In this document: in pieces, positions 19,403 to 28,549 of the stretch
Numbering within the stretch: position 1 is the first letter of the stretch
Layout: the number at the start of each line of letters is the position of its first letter
Made by a program: the position numbers and the translations under genes
Assembly: GCF_003052515.2 (NCBI RefSeq)
Contig: NZ_QARE02000002.1
Span: 1-64,000 of the forward strand
Reading direction: 5' to 3'
Length of the DNA: 64,000 bases
From: Pseudomonas sp. RIT409
GTDB lineage: Bacteria > Pseudomonadota > Gammaproteobacteria > Pseudomonadales > Pseudomonadaceae
The notes under the pieces: generated by a model
Database searches by the model: none
What the model saw: the letters and a program-made list of their open reading frames with translations, nothing else
What the model was told of the DNA's origin: nothing

Positions 19403-20020
19403 TTAATGAAGGCCCTGTATGTAGGCGGCCAACGCGTCGATGTCCTTGTTGCTCAGCTTCGACGCAATGGTGCGCATGACCATGGTGTCGCCATCGTTGG
19501 TGCGCTCACCTTCCCGGAAGGCCGTCAGTTGCTTTTTCACGTAGTCGGCATGCTGGCCGCTCAGGTGAGGAAAGCCGGCGGCAGCGTTCCCAGCACCATT
19601 CGGTGAATGACAACCCGTGCAAGCGGGCATACCTTGATCGATCTTTCCGCCGCGAAACAATGCTTCGCCTCTGGCGACCAGGTTGGGGTCCGCCGCTCCG
19701 ACGCTGCCTCGCTGGCTGGCGAAATACGCTGCGATGTCTGCAAGATCCTGATCGCTAAGGTTGTTGAGCAAGCCGGTCATCTCCAGCACCACACGCTTGC
19801 CGTCCTTGATCTCGTGCAGTTGCTTGAGCAGATAGCGCTGGCCTTGCCCGGCCAGTTTCGGGAAGTTGGGGGCCATGCTGTTGCCATCCGCGCCATGGCA
19901 GGCACCGCACACGGCGGTTTTCGCCTGACCGGCCACCACGTCGCCCACAGCAATGTCAGCAGCCTGTGCGGTCAGGGAAACGCCCCACGTCAACAGCAGA
20001 CTCACCAGTAATTTGTTCAT
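19403..20020 (-). CDS. cc4: Di-heme cytochrome c4
   Basis: This 205-residue periplasmic protein has a signal peptide (about 20 residues) and two heme-binding CxxCH motifs, CGACH at 38-42 and CTGCH at about 140, in two similar halves each with a methionine-ligand region. Cytochrome c4 carries electrons from the bc1 complex to terminal oxidases. In PAO1 a further cytochrome gene lies between cc4 and engB; it is not present here, as engB starts 216 bases upstream on the other strand. Confidence 0.92.
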   Translation of the reverse strand: MNKLLVSLLLTWGVSLTAQAADIAVGDVVAGQAKTAVCGACHGADGNSMAPNFPKLAGQGQRYLLKQLHEIKDGKRVVLEMTGLLNNLSDQDLADIAAYFASQRGSVGAADPNLVARGEALFRGGKIDQGMPACTGCHSPNGAGNAAAGFPHLSGQHADYVKKQLTAFREGERTNDGDTMVMRTIASKLSNKDIDALAAYIQGLH

Positions 20021-20236
20021 CGGCTCATCCGTGCGGCCGGGGTGAGCGATGAATAGCAGGGCTACTCATTCCCCCAGCGTTTGTTATAGGTCTAATGGTA
20101 GCCCCACTTGCGCGAACGTCACCCTGCCGGGGGGACAAAGCACACACAAAATGCCTGGCGCTATATACTTGCGGCCATCAATCGGCATCGACACTCGTGG
20201 CAGCGCCTCTGCCGCTACGCCCTCACCGGATATCCC

Positions 20237-20872
20237 ATGCAACTCAAGAACCCGATCCTCGGCTTGTGCCAACAGGCCAAGTTCCAGCTCAGCGCCGCCA
20301 AAGTCGAACAATGCCCGGATGACGAAGGGTACGAAGTCGCTTTCGCCGGACGCTCGAACGCTGGCAAATCCAGCGCACTGAACACCCTGACCCACGCCAG
20401 CCTGGCGCGCACCTCGAAAACACCCGGTCGCACCCAACTGCTGAACTTTTTCCGCCTGGACGACGAGCGTCGTCTGGTCGACCTGCCGGGTTACGGTTAC
20501 GCGAAGGTGCCGATCCCGCTCAAGCAGCATTGGCAACGGCACCTGGAAGCCTACCTGGGCAGCCGGGAGAGTTTGAAAGGGTTGATTCTGATGATGGACA
20601 TCCGCCATCCGATGACCGACTTCGACACGCTCATGCTCGACTGGGCCATTGCCAGCGGGATGCCGATGCATATTCTGCTGACCAAAGCTGACAAGCTGAC
20701 CTTCGGCGCGGCGAAGAACACGCTGCTCAAGGTGCAGTCGCAAATTCGAAAAGGGTGGGGTGACGAGGTGACCATCCAGTTGTTCTCCGCGCCCAAGCGC
20801 CAGGGCTTGGAAGAGGCGTACACCGTGCTGGCCCACTGGATGGAACTGGAAGATAAGGCGCCTGCGGCCTGA
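20237..20872 (+). CDS. engB: Ribosome biogenesis GTPase EngB (YsxC/YihA)
   Basis: This 211-residue GTPase assists assembly of the large ribosomal subunit. G1 is GRSNAGKSS (38-46), followed by GRTQLLNFF (G2 region), DLPGYGYA (G3) and LLTKADKL (G4, TKAD). Length and motifs are standard for the family. The ATG at 20237 is used because the protein then aligns with other EngB proteins at [16 protein letters not shown]; longer in-frame starts exist but have no support. It is divergent from cc4 and converges on the ersA small RNA and polA. Confidence 0.93.
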   Translation: MQLKNPILGLCQQAKFQLSAAKVEQCPDDEGYEVAFAGRSNAGKSSALNTLTHASLARTSKTPGRTQLLNFFRLDDERRLVDLPGYGYAKVPIPLKQHWQRHLEAYLGSRESLKGLILMMDIRHPMTDFDTLMLDWAIASGMPMHILLTKADKLTFGAAKNTLLKVQSQIRKGWGDEVTIQLFSAPKRQGLEEAYTVLAHWMELEDKAPAA

Positions 20873-20881
20873 ATTGCAGGC

Positions 20882-20924
20882 AAAAAAAACCCCGGACTTC
20901 ATATGGGGAGGGGAAGTTCGGGGT
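20882..20924 (-). terminator. Rho-independent terminator of ersA
   Basis: On the minus strand a 12-bp stem with one imperfect pair (ACCCCGAACTTC with GAAGTCCGGGGT) closes a 12-base C-rich loop and is followed by TTTTTTTT. It lies 10 bases past the convergent engB stop. Confidence 0.9.
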
Positions 20925-21010
20925 CCAAGTCCAGGCCTTCAGGGAAGGGCCCGGATATCTGCCAACACTTAACACAACATAGGAGCATGAATGGCTGCGT
21001 CAGCCATTCC
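20882..21010 (-). ncRNA. ersA: Small regulatory RNA ErsA
   Basis: Between engB and polA the minus strand has an AlgU-type promoter (21043-21016), then about 130 nt of non-coding sequence, then a strong terminator ending in eight T at about 20882. ErsA is an envelope-stress small RNA of about 130 nt located between engB and polA in P. aeruginosa, in the position and orientation that E. coli uses for Spot 42. Position, strand, length and promoter class all agree. The terminator loop is C-rich (CCCTCCCC), a likely target-pairing region. The exact 5' end (21008-21011) is inferred from the -10 box. Confidence 0.85.
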
Positions 21011-21015
21011 CGAAC

Positions 21016-21043
21016 TCTGACCGGGGTTTGTCCGCCGAAGTTC
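21016..21043 (-). promoter_or_regulatory. AlgU-type promoter of ersA
   Basis: Read on the minus strand, GAACTT (21043-21038) is separated by exactly 17 bases from TCAGA (21020-21016). This matches the AlgU/RpoE consensus GAACTT, 16-17 bases, TCTGA with one change. It places the transcript start around 21008-21011. The -35 element sits in the loop of an inverted repeat TCCGCC/GGCGGA (21031-21036 and 21050-21055). Confidence 0.75.
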
Positions 21044-21123
21044 AAAAACGGCGGAAATTTAATGTTGGCAGCTTCGCGGGGCCCGCGGTTCACGGGCTGG
21101 CCGCCATCAATCAGGATTGACAG

Positions 21124-23889
21124 TTAATGGGCTTCATCCCAGTTGCTGCCGACCCCCACTTCCACCAGCAGCGGCACATCCAGCTTGGCCGCACCGCTCA
21201 TGTGCACACGGATCTCCTGACTGATCGCCTCGACCAGATCTTCTCGCACCTCCAACACCAACTCGTCGTGCACCTGCAGAATGACGCGTGCATCCAGGCC
21301 TGAACGGTCGAGCCAACCGTTCACGGCAACCATCGCGCGCTTGATGATGTCGGCCGCCGTGCCTTGCATCGGCGCGTTGATCGCCATGCGTTCGGCGCCT
21401 TTGCGCAGGGCCTGATTCTTGGCGTTGATGTCGGGCAAGTACAGGCGGCGACCGAAAATGGTTTCCACGAAGCCTTGCTCGGCCGCCTGGGTGCGGGTGC
21501 GTTCCATGTAGTCGAGCACGCCTGGGTAGCGGGCGAAGTAACGGTCGACGTAGGCCTGGGACTGCTTGCGATCCACCCCGATCTGTTTGGCCAGCCCGAA
21601 CGCGCTCATGCCGTAGATCAGACCGAAATTGATGGCCTTGGCGCTGCGCCGCATGTCACCGGTGACGTTCTCCAGCTCGACGCCAAAGACTTCCGCCGCC
21701 GTCGCGCGGTGGACGTCCAGGTCGTGGCGGAAAGCGTGAAGCAGCCCTTCGTCCTTGGCCAGATGCGCCATGATCCGCAGTTCGATTTGCGAATAGTCCG
21801 CCGCTAGCAGCTTGTAGCCCTGAGGTGCGACGAACGCCTGGCGAATCCGGCGTCCTTCGGCGGTACGAATCGGAATGTTCTGCAAGTTAGGGTCACTGGA
21901 GGACAAACGCCCTGTGACCGCCACCGCTTGATGGTATGAGGTGTGGATGCGGCCGGTGCGAGGATTGATCTGCTCGGGCAGGCGGTCGGTGTAAGTGCTT
22001 TTCAGCTTGCTCATCGAGCGATACTGCATGAGCACTTTCGGCAGCGGGTATTCTTGCTCGGCCAGTTCGGCCAGCACCGCTTCGGCAGTGGAGGGCTGCC
22101 CAGTGGCCGTTTTGCTGATGATTGGCATCCCGAGCTTTTCGTAAAGGATCACGCCCAACTGCTTTGGCGAACCGAGGTTGAACTCTTCGCCCGCGATGGC
22201 GAAGGCCTCGCGCTCCAGTTCGATCATCTTGTTGCCCAGTTCGACGCTTTGGGTCCCCAGCAGTTTGGCATCCACTAAAGCGCCCTGACGCTCGATGCGC
22301 GCCAGCACCGGCATCAGCGGCATCTCGATTTCATCGAGGACAGGCGCCAACGATGGGGTGCGAGCCAGTTTTTCCTGCAAGGTTTCATGCAGACGCAGGG
22401 TCAGGTCCACTTCCTCAGCCGCATAGATGCCCGCTTGCTCCAGGGCTATCTGGTCGAAGCTCAACTGCTTGGCACCCTTGCCCGCAATGTCCTGAAAATT
22501 GACGGGCGTGTGGTCCAGGTATTTCGCTACCAGACTGTCGCGGTCGTGCCGGGTGGCGGTGGAATCGAGCACATAGGACTCAAGCATGGTGTCGAACTTG
22601 ACCCCTTGGACACTGATGCCCTGATTCGGGTCGCCATCGATCGCGCAGTTGGCCAATAGATTGATGGCAAACTTCGCGTGCTGGCCGACCTTTACCTTGC
22701 TGGGGTCTTCCAGCATGGGTTTGACGGCCTTGAGCACTGCGTCACGGTCCAGTTGCTGAGGCACCCCCATGTAGGCGTGGGTCAGGGGGATGTAACACGC
22801 TTCGTGGGTTTTGATTGCGAAGGAAAGCCCTACGATCTGTGCGCGTTGAGCATCGGTACCGTTGCTTTGCACGACGAAGGCGAACAACTTGGCCGCGTCG
22901 AGCTTTTTCAGCCATGCGTCGAACTGCGTCTGCTCAAGCACCAGTTCATATTGGGCCTCAATGACGGGAGCAGGCTCCTGTGCGGGTGCGATTGGCGCAC
23001 CTTCCTGCTTCGCTTCGCGTTGCAGGTCATTGATCCAGCTCTTGAACTCGAGTTCGGTGTAGAGCGCCAGAAGGGCTTCACGGTCGGGCTCGCCGCAGTG
23101 CAGGGCGTCCAGCTCGATGTCCAGGGGCACGTCGACCTTGATGGTTGCTAGCTGATACGACAGGAATGCCATTTCCTTGTGCTCTTCGAGTTTCGCGGGC
23201 AGCGATTTGGCGCCGCGAATCGGCAGGGAAGGGACCTTGTCGAGGTTTTCGTAGAGCGCTTTGAGACCGCCGCCGATCCCGACCAACAGGCCGGCGGCAG
23301 TCTTCTCACCCACCCCTGGCACACCGGGAATGTTGTCGACCTTGTCCCCCATCAGCGCGAGGTAGTCGATGATGTACTCGGGGCCGACACCAAACTTTTC
23401 GACGACACCTGCGACGTCCAGAACGCTGCCGGTCATGGTGTTCACCAGCGTGATGTGACCATCGACCAGTTGCGCCATGTCCTTGTCGCCCGTCGAGATG
23501 ATCACCGGGCGGTCCGCCGCCGCACTGCTACGCGCCAGGGTGCCGATCACGTCGTCGGCCTCGACGCCGTCTACGCACAACAACGGGTACCCCAGCCCTC
23601 TCACGCAGTTGTGCAGGTAGTCGATCTGTACCCGCATGTCGTCGGGCATGCTCGGGCGATTAGCCTTGTATTCAGCGAACATCTCGTCGCGGAACGTGCC
23701 GCCCTTGGCGTCGAACACCACAGCGAACGGGCTGTCCGGGTACTGTTTTCGCAAACTTTTGAGCATGTTCAGCACGCCCTTGACCGCGCCGGTCGGCAGA
23801 CCTTTTGACGTGGTGAGTGGCGGCAGCGCGTGGAACGCGCGGTACAGGTACGAAGAACCGTCCACCAGGACGAGGGGCGCGAGACTCAT
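21124..23889 (-). CDS. polA: DNA polymerase I, with degenerate 3'-5' exonuclease site
   Basis: This 921-residue protein has the three PolA domains. The 5'-nuclease (1-290) keeps its acidic residues (LVDGSSYLYRAF, GVEADDVIG, STGDKDMAQLV, GDKVDNIPG). The polymerase (about 520-921) keeps motif A DYSQIELR, motif B RRSAKAINFGLIYG and motif C QVHDELVLEV. The proofreading domain (about 310-515) is altered: the DTET of motif I is V339-V-Q341-S, the motif II aspartate is A408 (KFAINLL), and the motif III YxxxD is Y489-AAE-E493. In E. coli these are D355/E357, D424 and Y497/D501. Proofreading is therefore probably lost while repair synthesis remains. Confidence 0.95.
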   Translation of the reverse strand: MSLAPLVLVDGSSYLYRAFHALPPLTTSKGLPTGAVKGVLNMLKSLRKQYPDSPFAVVFDAKGGTFRDEMFAEYKANRPSMPDDMRVQIDYLHNCVRGLGYPLLCVDGVEADDVIGTLARSSAAADRPVIISTGDKDMAQLVDGHITLVNTMTGSVLDVAGVVEKFGVGPEYIIDYLALMGDKVDNIPGVPGVGEKTAAGLLVGIGGGLKALYENLDKVPSLPIRGAKSLPAKLEEHKEMAFLSYQLATIKVDVPLDIELDALHCGEPDREALLALYTELEFKSWINDLQREAKQEGAPIAPAQEPAPVIEAQYELVLEQTQFDAWLKKLDAAKLFAFVVQSNGTDAQRAQIVGLSFAIKTHEACYIPLTHAYMGVPQQLDRDAVLKAVKPMLEDPSKVKVGQHAKFAINLLANCAIDGDPNQGISVQGVKFDTMLESYVLDSTATRHDRDSLVAKYLDHTPVNFQDIAGKGAKQLSFDQIALEQAGIYAAEEVDLTLRLHETLQEKLARTPSLAPVLDEIEMPLMPVLARIERQGALVDAKLLGTQSVELGNKMIELEREAFAIAGEEFNLGSPKQLGVILYEKLGMPIISKTATGQPSTAEAVLAELAEQEYPLPKVLMQYRSMSKLKSTYTDRLPEQINPRTGRIHTSYHQAVAVTGRLSSSDPNLQNIPIRTAEGRRIRQAFVAPQGYKLLAADYSQIELRIMAHLAKDEGLLHAFRHDLDVHRATAAEVFGVELENVTGDMRRSAKAINFGLIYGMSAFGLAKQIGVDRKQSQAYVDRYFARYPGVLDYMERTRTQAAEQGFVETIFGRRLYLPDINAKNQALRKGAERMAINAPMQGTAADIIKRAMVAVNGWLDRSGLDARVILQVHDELVLEVREDLVEAISQEIRVHMSGAAKLDVPLLVEVGVGSNWDEAH

Positions 23890-23961
23890 GCAGGATCAAC
23901 CTTTTCGGCGGGGTCGGCGCTAGAATGCGAAGACCGTTGACGACAAAGGAGCAAGGTTATC

Positions 23962-24252
23962 ATGCGTACGCAAAATCGCTTGTTACTGGTCGCTCTGTTG
24001 CTGGCTTTCCCTCTCTTTGCACACGCGGCGGAGGATCAAGCTCCTACGGCTGAGCCTGACGTGACCATTCGCAAGGACGGCGATACCTTCGTTCAGGAGT
24101 ACAAAGCCAACGGCTTCGTTTATGCGGTAAAAATCACGCCAAAACACGGCAAGCCGTACTATCTCGTGCGCGCCGATGGCACAAGCGGTCAATTCATCCG
24201 TTCGGACCCACCGGACATGCTGATTCCCCAATGGGTATTATTCAGCTGGTAG
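23962..24252 (+). CDS. DUF2782 small exported protein
   Basis: This 96-residue protein has a signal peptide (cleavage about residue 22, LFAHAAE) and the DUF2782 core: TIRKDGDTFVQEYKANG, VYAVKITPKHGKPYYLV and a C-terminal PQWVLFSW. The family is confined mainly to gamma-proteobacteria and has no known role. AAGGAGCAAGG lies before the ATG. In Pseudomonas it sits between polA and thrB, as here, and may be cotranscribed with thrB, which starts 33 bases later. Confidence 0.88.
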   Translation: MRTQNRLLLVALLLAFPLFAHAAEDQAPTAEPDVTIRKDGDTFVQEYKANGFVYAVKITPKHGKPYYLVRADGTSGQFIRSDPPDMLIPQWVLFSW

Positions 24253-24285
24253 GCCCTACATTCACTTTTTGCTGGCAGTGTTCAT

Positions 24286-25236
24286 ATGTCCGTTTTTACT
24301 CCCCTGGCTCGGCCTGAGCTGGAAACCTTTCTCGCCCCGTACGGGCTCGGCCACCTGCGCGATTTCCAGGGCATTGCAGCCGGAAGTGAAAACACCAACT
24401 ACTTCATCAGCATGGAACAAGGCGAATTCGTCCTGACCCTGGTCGAGCGCGGCCCCGTACAGGAGATGCCCTTTTTCATCGAGTTGCTCGACGTCCTGCA
24501 CGAGGCGGACCTACCTGTCCCTTATGCGCTGCGGACCACCGACGGCCAGGCGCTGCGCCAGCTCAAGGGCAAACCGGCCTTGCTGCAGCCGCGCCTGTCC
24601 GGTAAGCATCCGTCCGAGCCGAACACTCAGCACTGCGCGCAGATTGGCGAACTGCTTGCCCACATGCATTTGGCCACGCGCGACAACCCCATCGAGCGCC
24701 GTACGGATCGGGGTCTGGAGTGGATGCTGCAGGAAGGTGGCAACTTTGTCTCTCACCTCGGGGAAACGGAAGCAGCGCTGCTGAAGGCCTCGGTGGAGGA
24801 AATCGCCCACCAGCAGGCAAAGATCATGGCGCTGCCCCGTGCCAACGTCCACGCGGACCTGTTCCGCGACAACACGCTGTTCGAAGGCACGCATCTGACC
24901 GGGGTGATCGATTTCTACAATGCCTGCTCCGCACCGATGCTCTACGACGTGGCGATCGCCGTAAACGACTGGTGCTCATTCGAGGATGGCAGCATCGATG
25001 CGCCCCGCGCACGGGCACTGCTGGGGGCTTACGCCGCCTTGCGTTCCTTCACGGCAGCAGAAGCCGACTTGTGGCCAACCATGCTGCGAGTCGGTTGCGT
25101 CAGGTTCTGGTTGTCGCGACTGATCGCCGCGGAGAGCTTCGCGGGCCAGGACGTGCTGATTCACGACCCTGGGGAGTTTCGCATACGTCTGGAGCAACGC
25201 CAGGAAACGCACATTCCCCTGCCATTCGCCCTGTAA
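24286..25236 (+). CDS. thrB: Homoserine kinase ThrB (APH-fold type)
   Basis: This 316-residue enzyme phosphorylates L-homoserine in threonine synthesis. It belongs to the aminoglycoside phosphotransferase-like homoserine kinases used by Pseudomonas, not the GHMP-kinase type of E. coli. The catalytic loop is NVHADLFRDN and the metal-binding loop is GVIDFYNACSAPMLYDVAIA; the nucleotide-binding N lobe contains ENTNYFISMEQGEFVLTLVE. Length is normal for the family. The gene lies between the DUF2782 gene and znuA, as in PAO1. Confidence 0.93.
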   Translation: MSVFTPLARPELETFLAPYGLGHLRDFQGIAAGSENTNYFISMEQGEFVLTLVERGPVQEMPFFIELLDVLHEADLPVPYALRTTDGQALRQLKGKPALLQPRLSGKHPSEPNTQHCAQIGELLAHMHLATRDNPIERRTDRGLEWMLQEGGNFVSHLGETEAALLKASVEEIAHQQAKIMALPRANVHADLFRDNTLFEGTHLTGVIDFYNACSAPMLYDVAIAVNDWCSFEDGSIDAPRARALLGAYAALRSFTAAEADLWPTMLRVGCVRFWLSRLIAAESFAGQDVLIHDPGEFRIRLEQRQETHIPLPFAL

Positions 25237-25337
25237 ACGGCCATCTTGATGGCGACGTCCGCGTCAGGAGGACGGTGAGTGAGGCAGCTCACTCCCCGTG
25301 CAACCGATGAGCGGCACACGGCTTAGAGCGACCGCGG

Positions 25338-26264
25338 TCATAGGTTTTCCAGGCATCCCGCCAAGTCGTCTGCCAGCCGGGTCAGCAATTGCTCGTACCC
25401 TTGCGCAGTGGCGGGGGTGTAACCACCCAGCGCGTCCAATTCAGCCAGCTTCACCGGCAAACCCGCACTGAGGGTATCCGCCAGCTTCGGTCGCAGCGGG
25501 GGCTCGCTGAACACGCAGGTCTTGCCGTATTCAGCCAACCGCTCGCGCATCGCGGCCACATGCTGCGCACCAGGTTGCACATCATGGCTCACGGCGAACA
25601 CACCGGCATGCTGGATGCCGTAGGCCTCCTCGAAGTAATCGAACGCCTCGTGGAACACAAAATACTGTTTGCCTGCGATACCCGCCACGCGCTGCTTGAT
25701 CTTGGCATCCAGCGCGTCCAATCGCGCATCGAAAGCGTTGAGATTGCTTTGGTAACGGGCAGCGTTGGCAGGGTCGATGTTGCCAAGGTCCGCCGCCATT
25801 CTGGCCGCGATCACTCGGGCGTTGACCGTCGATAGCCACAGGTGCGCATCAATGCTGCCGGGGCGGTGGTCATGATCGTGTTCATCGTCATCGTCGTGGT
25901 GCGAGCTGCTGGCGGTGAACGTGCGCAAGTGCATCCCCGGCAACGACTGCACGGCAACCGACGTCTTGCTGCGATTGGTCAGTACCCGCGGCAGAAACGT
26001 CTCCATGTCCGGGCCGATCCAGTACAGCAGATCGACATCCTGGACACGCCGTACGTCGGAAGGACGCAATGCATAATTGTGCGGCGACGCGCCCGGTGGA
26101 AGAAGCACCTCGGGCACGGCGACACCGTCCTGCACGGCAGCTGCGATCAGCTGCAGCGGCTTGATACTGGTCAATACGCGGACATCGGCCTGGGCGGGGG
26201 AAAGGATGGAAAAACCGGTGATGAATACGACAAAAAGTAAAAAAAGTCGGGACACGATGACCAC
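25338..26264 (-). CDS. znuA: Zinc ABC transporter substrate-binding protein ZnuA
   Basis: This 308-residue periplasmic protein captures zinc for the ZnuBC transporter. A signal peptide ends near residue 26 (PAQADVRV). Metal ligands expected for cluster-9 binding proteins are present: H62 in SPHNYAL, H141 in DAHLWLS, and a later conserved His in VFHEAFDYF. Between the first two is a histidine/aspartate-rich loop (about 122-133), typical of zinc-specific ZnuA. The start is GTG at 26264; an in-frame GTG nine bases later is an alternative. It is divergent from zur with a Zur-box-like site between them. Confidence 0.92.
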   Translation of the reverse strand: MVIVSRLFLLFVVFITGFSILSPAQADVRVLTSIKPLQLIAAAVQDGVAVPEVLLPPGASPHNYALRPSDVRRVQDVDLLYWIGPDMETFLPRVLTNRSKTSVAVQSLPGMHLRTFTASSSHHDDDDEHDHDHRPGSIDAHLWLSTVNARVIAARMAADLGNIDPANAARYQSNLNAFDARLDALDAKIKQRVAGIAGKQYFVFHEAFDYFEEAYGIQHAGVFAVSHDVQPGAQHVAAMRERLAEYGKTCVFSEPPLRPKLADTLSAGLPVKLAELDALGGYTPATAQGYEQLLTRLADDLAGCLENL

Positions 26265-26282
26265 TCACAGGGGCAGGAACGG

Positions 26283-26295
26283 GTAACATAATAAC
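26283..26295. promoter_or_regulatory. Candidate Zur operator between znuA and zur
   Basis: The AT-rich imperfect palindrome GTAACATAATAAC lies in the 57-base divergent region between znuA and zur-znuCB. It resembles Zur boxes of the GTTATANNATAAC kind in Pseudomonas. A site here would let Zur repress both transcripts when zinc is plentiful. Confidence 0.5.
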
Positions 26296-26321
26296 GTCTC
26301 TATCAGAAGCCGTCGCCGCCC

Positions 26322-26804
26322 ATGTCTAAAACACCCTTGGCCAGTCGCCCTCACGATCACTCTCATTGCGTGCACAGCGCCCTCGCTGAAGCCGATGCAC
26401 TGTGCGCCGGAAAAGGCCTGCGTCTGACGGCCTTGCGGCGGCGCGTCCTCGAACTGGTCTGGCAGAGCCACAAGCCACTGGGTGCGTACGACATACTCGC
26501 TGTGCTGAGTGAAGAGGATGGCCGTCGGGCTGCACCGCCCACCGTCTATCGTGCGCTGGATTTCCTGCTGGAGCACGGCCTGGTGCATCGCATTGCCTCG
26601 CTCAACGCGTTCGCCGGCTGTAACCATCCCACTCACGCGCATCAGGGCCAGTTTTTGATCTGCCGCGAATGCCATGCAGCCATCGAGTTGCAGCATGGCG
26701 CCATCAGTGCGGCCATCATCAATGCCGCCAACGAAGTCGGCTTCGCCGTGGAAACTCAGACCGTCGAAGTCGTGGGCGTGTGCGCGGGCTGCAAGGCCGC
26801 CTGA
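26322..26804 (+). CDS. zur: Zinc uptake regulator Zur (Fur family)
   Basis: This 160-residue repressor has a winged-helix N domain ([44 protein letters not shown]) and a metal-binding C domain. The structural-zinc cysteine pairs are CRECH and CAGCK, and the N-terminal histidine-rich stretch HDHSHCVHS is common in Pseudomonas Zur (Np20). It is expected to repress znuA and znuCB in zinc-replete cells. Its stop overlaps the znuC start (TGATG), so it is made with the transporter it regulates. Confidence 0.93.
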   Translation: MSKTPLASRPHDHSHCVHSALAEADALCAGKGLRLTALRRRVLELVWQSHKPLGAYDILAVLSEEDGRRAAPPTVYRALDFLLEHGLVHRIASLNAFAGCNHPTHAHQGQFLICRECHAAIELQHGAISAAIINAANEVGFAVETQTVEVVGVCAGCKAA

Positions 26805-27616
26805 TGAGCGACGCATTGATTCGCTTGAAAGGCGTGAGTGTCACCCGCACCGGCCAAAACGTGCTGGACAACATTCAGTTGAGTGTCAGGCCTGGCGAGA
26901 TCGTGACCCTCATCGGCCCCAACGGTGCCGGCAAGACCACACTCGTCAAAGCGGTGCTGGGCCTGCTGAAACCGGACGCGGGCGACGTCTGGCGCAAGCC
27001 CCGGTTGCGCGTGGGCTACATGCCGCAAAAACTGCACGTGGACGCCACGCTGCCCCTTTCTGTCCTGCGGTTCCTGCGTCTCGTACCGGGAGTCGACAGG
27101 GCCATGGCCCTGGCCGCACTGGCCGAGGTCGGAGCCGAAAGGGTCATCGACAGCCCGCTCCAGGGTATTTCGGGGGGCGAGATGCAACGCGTGCTGCTGG
27201 CCCGGGCGCTGTTGCGCAAACCGGAACTGCTGGTGCTCGACGAGCCTGTCCAAGGCGTAGACGTAGCCGGGCAGGCGGAGCTCTACGCCTTGATCACTCA
27301 ACTGCGCGACCGCCACCAATGCGGCGTGCTGATGGTGTCCCATGATTTGCACTTGGTGATGAGCACCACTGACCAAGTGGTGTGCCTGAATCGCCATGTC
27401 TGCTGTTCGGGACATCCCGAGCAGGTCAGCAACGATCCGGCATTCGTCGAGCTGTTCGGCCAGAACGCGCCCAGCCTGGCGATCTATTACCACCATCACG
27501 ATCACGCCCATGACCTGCATGGAGAGGTGTGCCAGGCCACTCCAGCCCATGAACACGGCCCGTTGCATGGCCACACTCACGATCATGACCATGGGGACAA
27601 CTGCAAGCATGGCTGA
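26804..27616 (+). CDS. znuC: Zinc ABC transporter ATP-binding protein ZnuC
   Basis: This 270-residue ATPase has Walker [10 protein letters not shown], signature [14 protein letters not shown], Walker B LLVLDEP and H-loop VSHDLHLVM. The C-terminal 40 residues are strongly enriched in histidine and aspartate (for example [10 protein letters not shown] and HTHDHDHG), which should bind zinc. Its start ATG shares bases with the zur stop and its stop overlaps znuB by eight bases, so zur-znuC-znuB form one translationally coupled unit. Confidence 0.94.
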   Translation: MSDALIRLKGVSVTRTGQNVLDNIQLSVRPGEIVTLIGPNGAGKTTLVKAVLGLLKPDAGDVWRKPRLRVGYMPQKLHVDATLPLSVLRFLRLVPGVDRAMALAALAEVGAERVIDSPLQGISGGEMQRVLLARALLRKPELLVLDEPVQGVDVAGQAELYALITQLRDRHQCGVLMVSHDLHLVMSTTDQVVCLNRHVCCSGHPEQVSNDPAFVELFGQNAPSLAIYYHHHDHAHDLHGEVCQATPAHEHGPLHGHTHDHDHGDNCKHG

Positions 27617-28391
27617 TTTTCTACTCTTTGCCTTGCTCGCAGGCCTCTCTCTGGCCGTCGTTGCCGGCCCATTGGGTTCGTTCGTGGTCTGGCGGCGCAT
27701 GGCCTATTTCGGCGACACCCTGTCCCATGCCGCCCTGTTGGGGGTAGCGCTGGGGTTCCTGCTGGACATCAGCCCGGCCATCGCTGTCACGGTCGGCTGT
27801 TTGCTTCTCGCGATTCTTCTGGTGACGCTTCAACAACGCCAACCCTTGGCCTCCGACACGCTGTTGGGCATCCTGGCGCCCAGCACGTTGTCCCTGGGGC
27901 TGGTGGTGCTGAGTTTCATGCGGGAAGTTCGCATCGACTTGATGGGGTATCTGTTTGGCGATCTGCTGGCGATCAGCCCTCTCGATCTGGGGTGGATTCT
28001 CGGCGGCAGCGCGGCAGTTCTGGTGCTGATCTGTGCGCTTTGGCGTCCGCTGCTGGCGATCACCGTGCACGAGGAATTGGCAATGGTCGAAGGCCTGCCA
28101 GTGGCGGCCTTGCGCATGACCCTGATGCTGTTGATTGCCGTGGTGATCGCCGTGGCGATGAAGATCGTTGGCGTTCTGCTGATTACATCGCTGCTGATCA
28201 TTCCAGCGGCTGCGGCACAACGTCACGCTCGCTCACCCGAGCAGATGGCTCTGGGGGCCAGCGTGCTTGGCATCGTCGCCGTGTGCGGCGGGCTGGCGCT
28301 GTCATGGTTCAAGGACACCCCTGCGGGCCCGTCCATCGTGGTCTGCGCTGCGGCATTGTTTCTGCTCAGTTTCGTTTTGCCCAAGCGGTAG
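27609..28391 (+). CDS. znuB: Zinc ABC transporter permease ZnuB
   Basis: This 260-residue polytopic permease of the ABC-3 family has about eight hydrophobic segments. Conserved stretches are the N-terminal [26 protein letters not shown], and [15 protein letters not shown], which interact with the ATPase and form the metal path. Start ATG at 27609 overlaps the 3' end of znuC. It completes the znuA/zur-znuC-znuB high-affinity zinc uptake locus. Confidence 0.94.
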   Translation: MADFLLFALLAGLSLAVVAGPLGSFVVWRRMAYFGDTLSHAALLGVALGFLLDISPAIAVTVGCLLLAILLVTLQQRQPLASDTLLGILAPSTLSLGLVVLSFMREVRIDLMGYLFGDLLAISPLDLGWILGGSAAVLVLICALWRPLLAITVHEELAMVEGLPVAALRMTLMLLIAVVIAVAMKIVGVLLITSLLIIPAAAAQRHARSPEQMALGASVLGIVAVCGGLALSWFKDTPAGPSIVVCAAALFLLSFVLPKR

Positions 28392-28549
28392 AACCTTGCC
28401 TTGGAACGAGAGTCATACTCGGCAATCATTGAATGGCGGCAATGTGCAATGATGCGATACCGCGCCGCGGTGCGTGATCGGTTGTTTTCGGTGCAAGCCA
28501 CTTTATGTGTAGACTTGCTCGTTTTTTGCGCAAATAGAGAATCGCTGGA

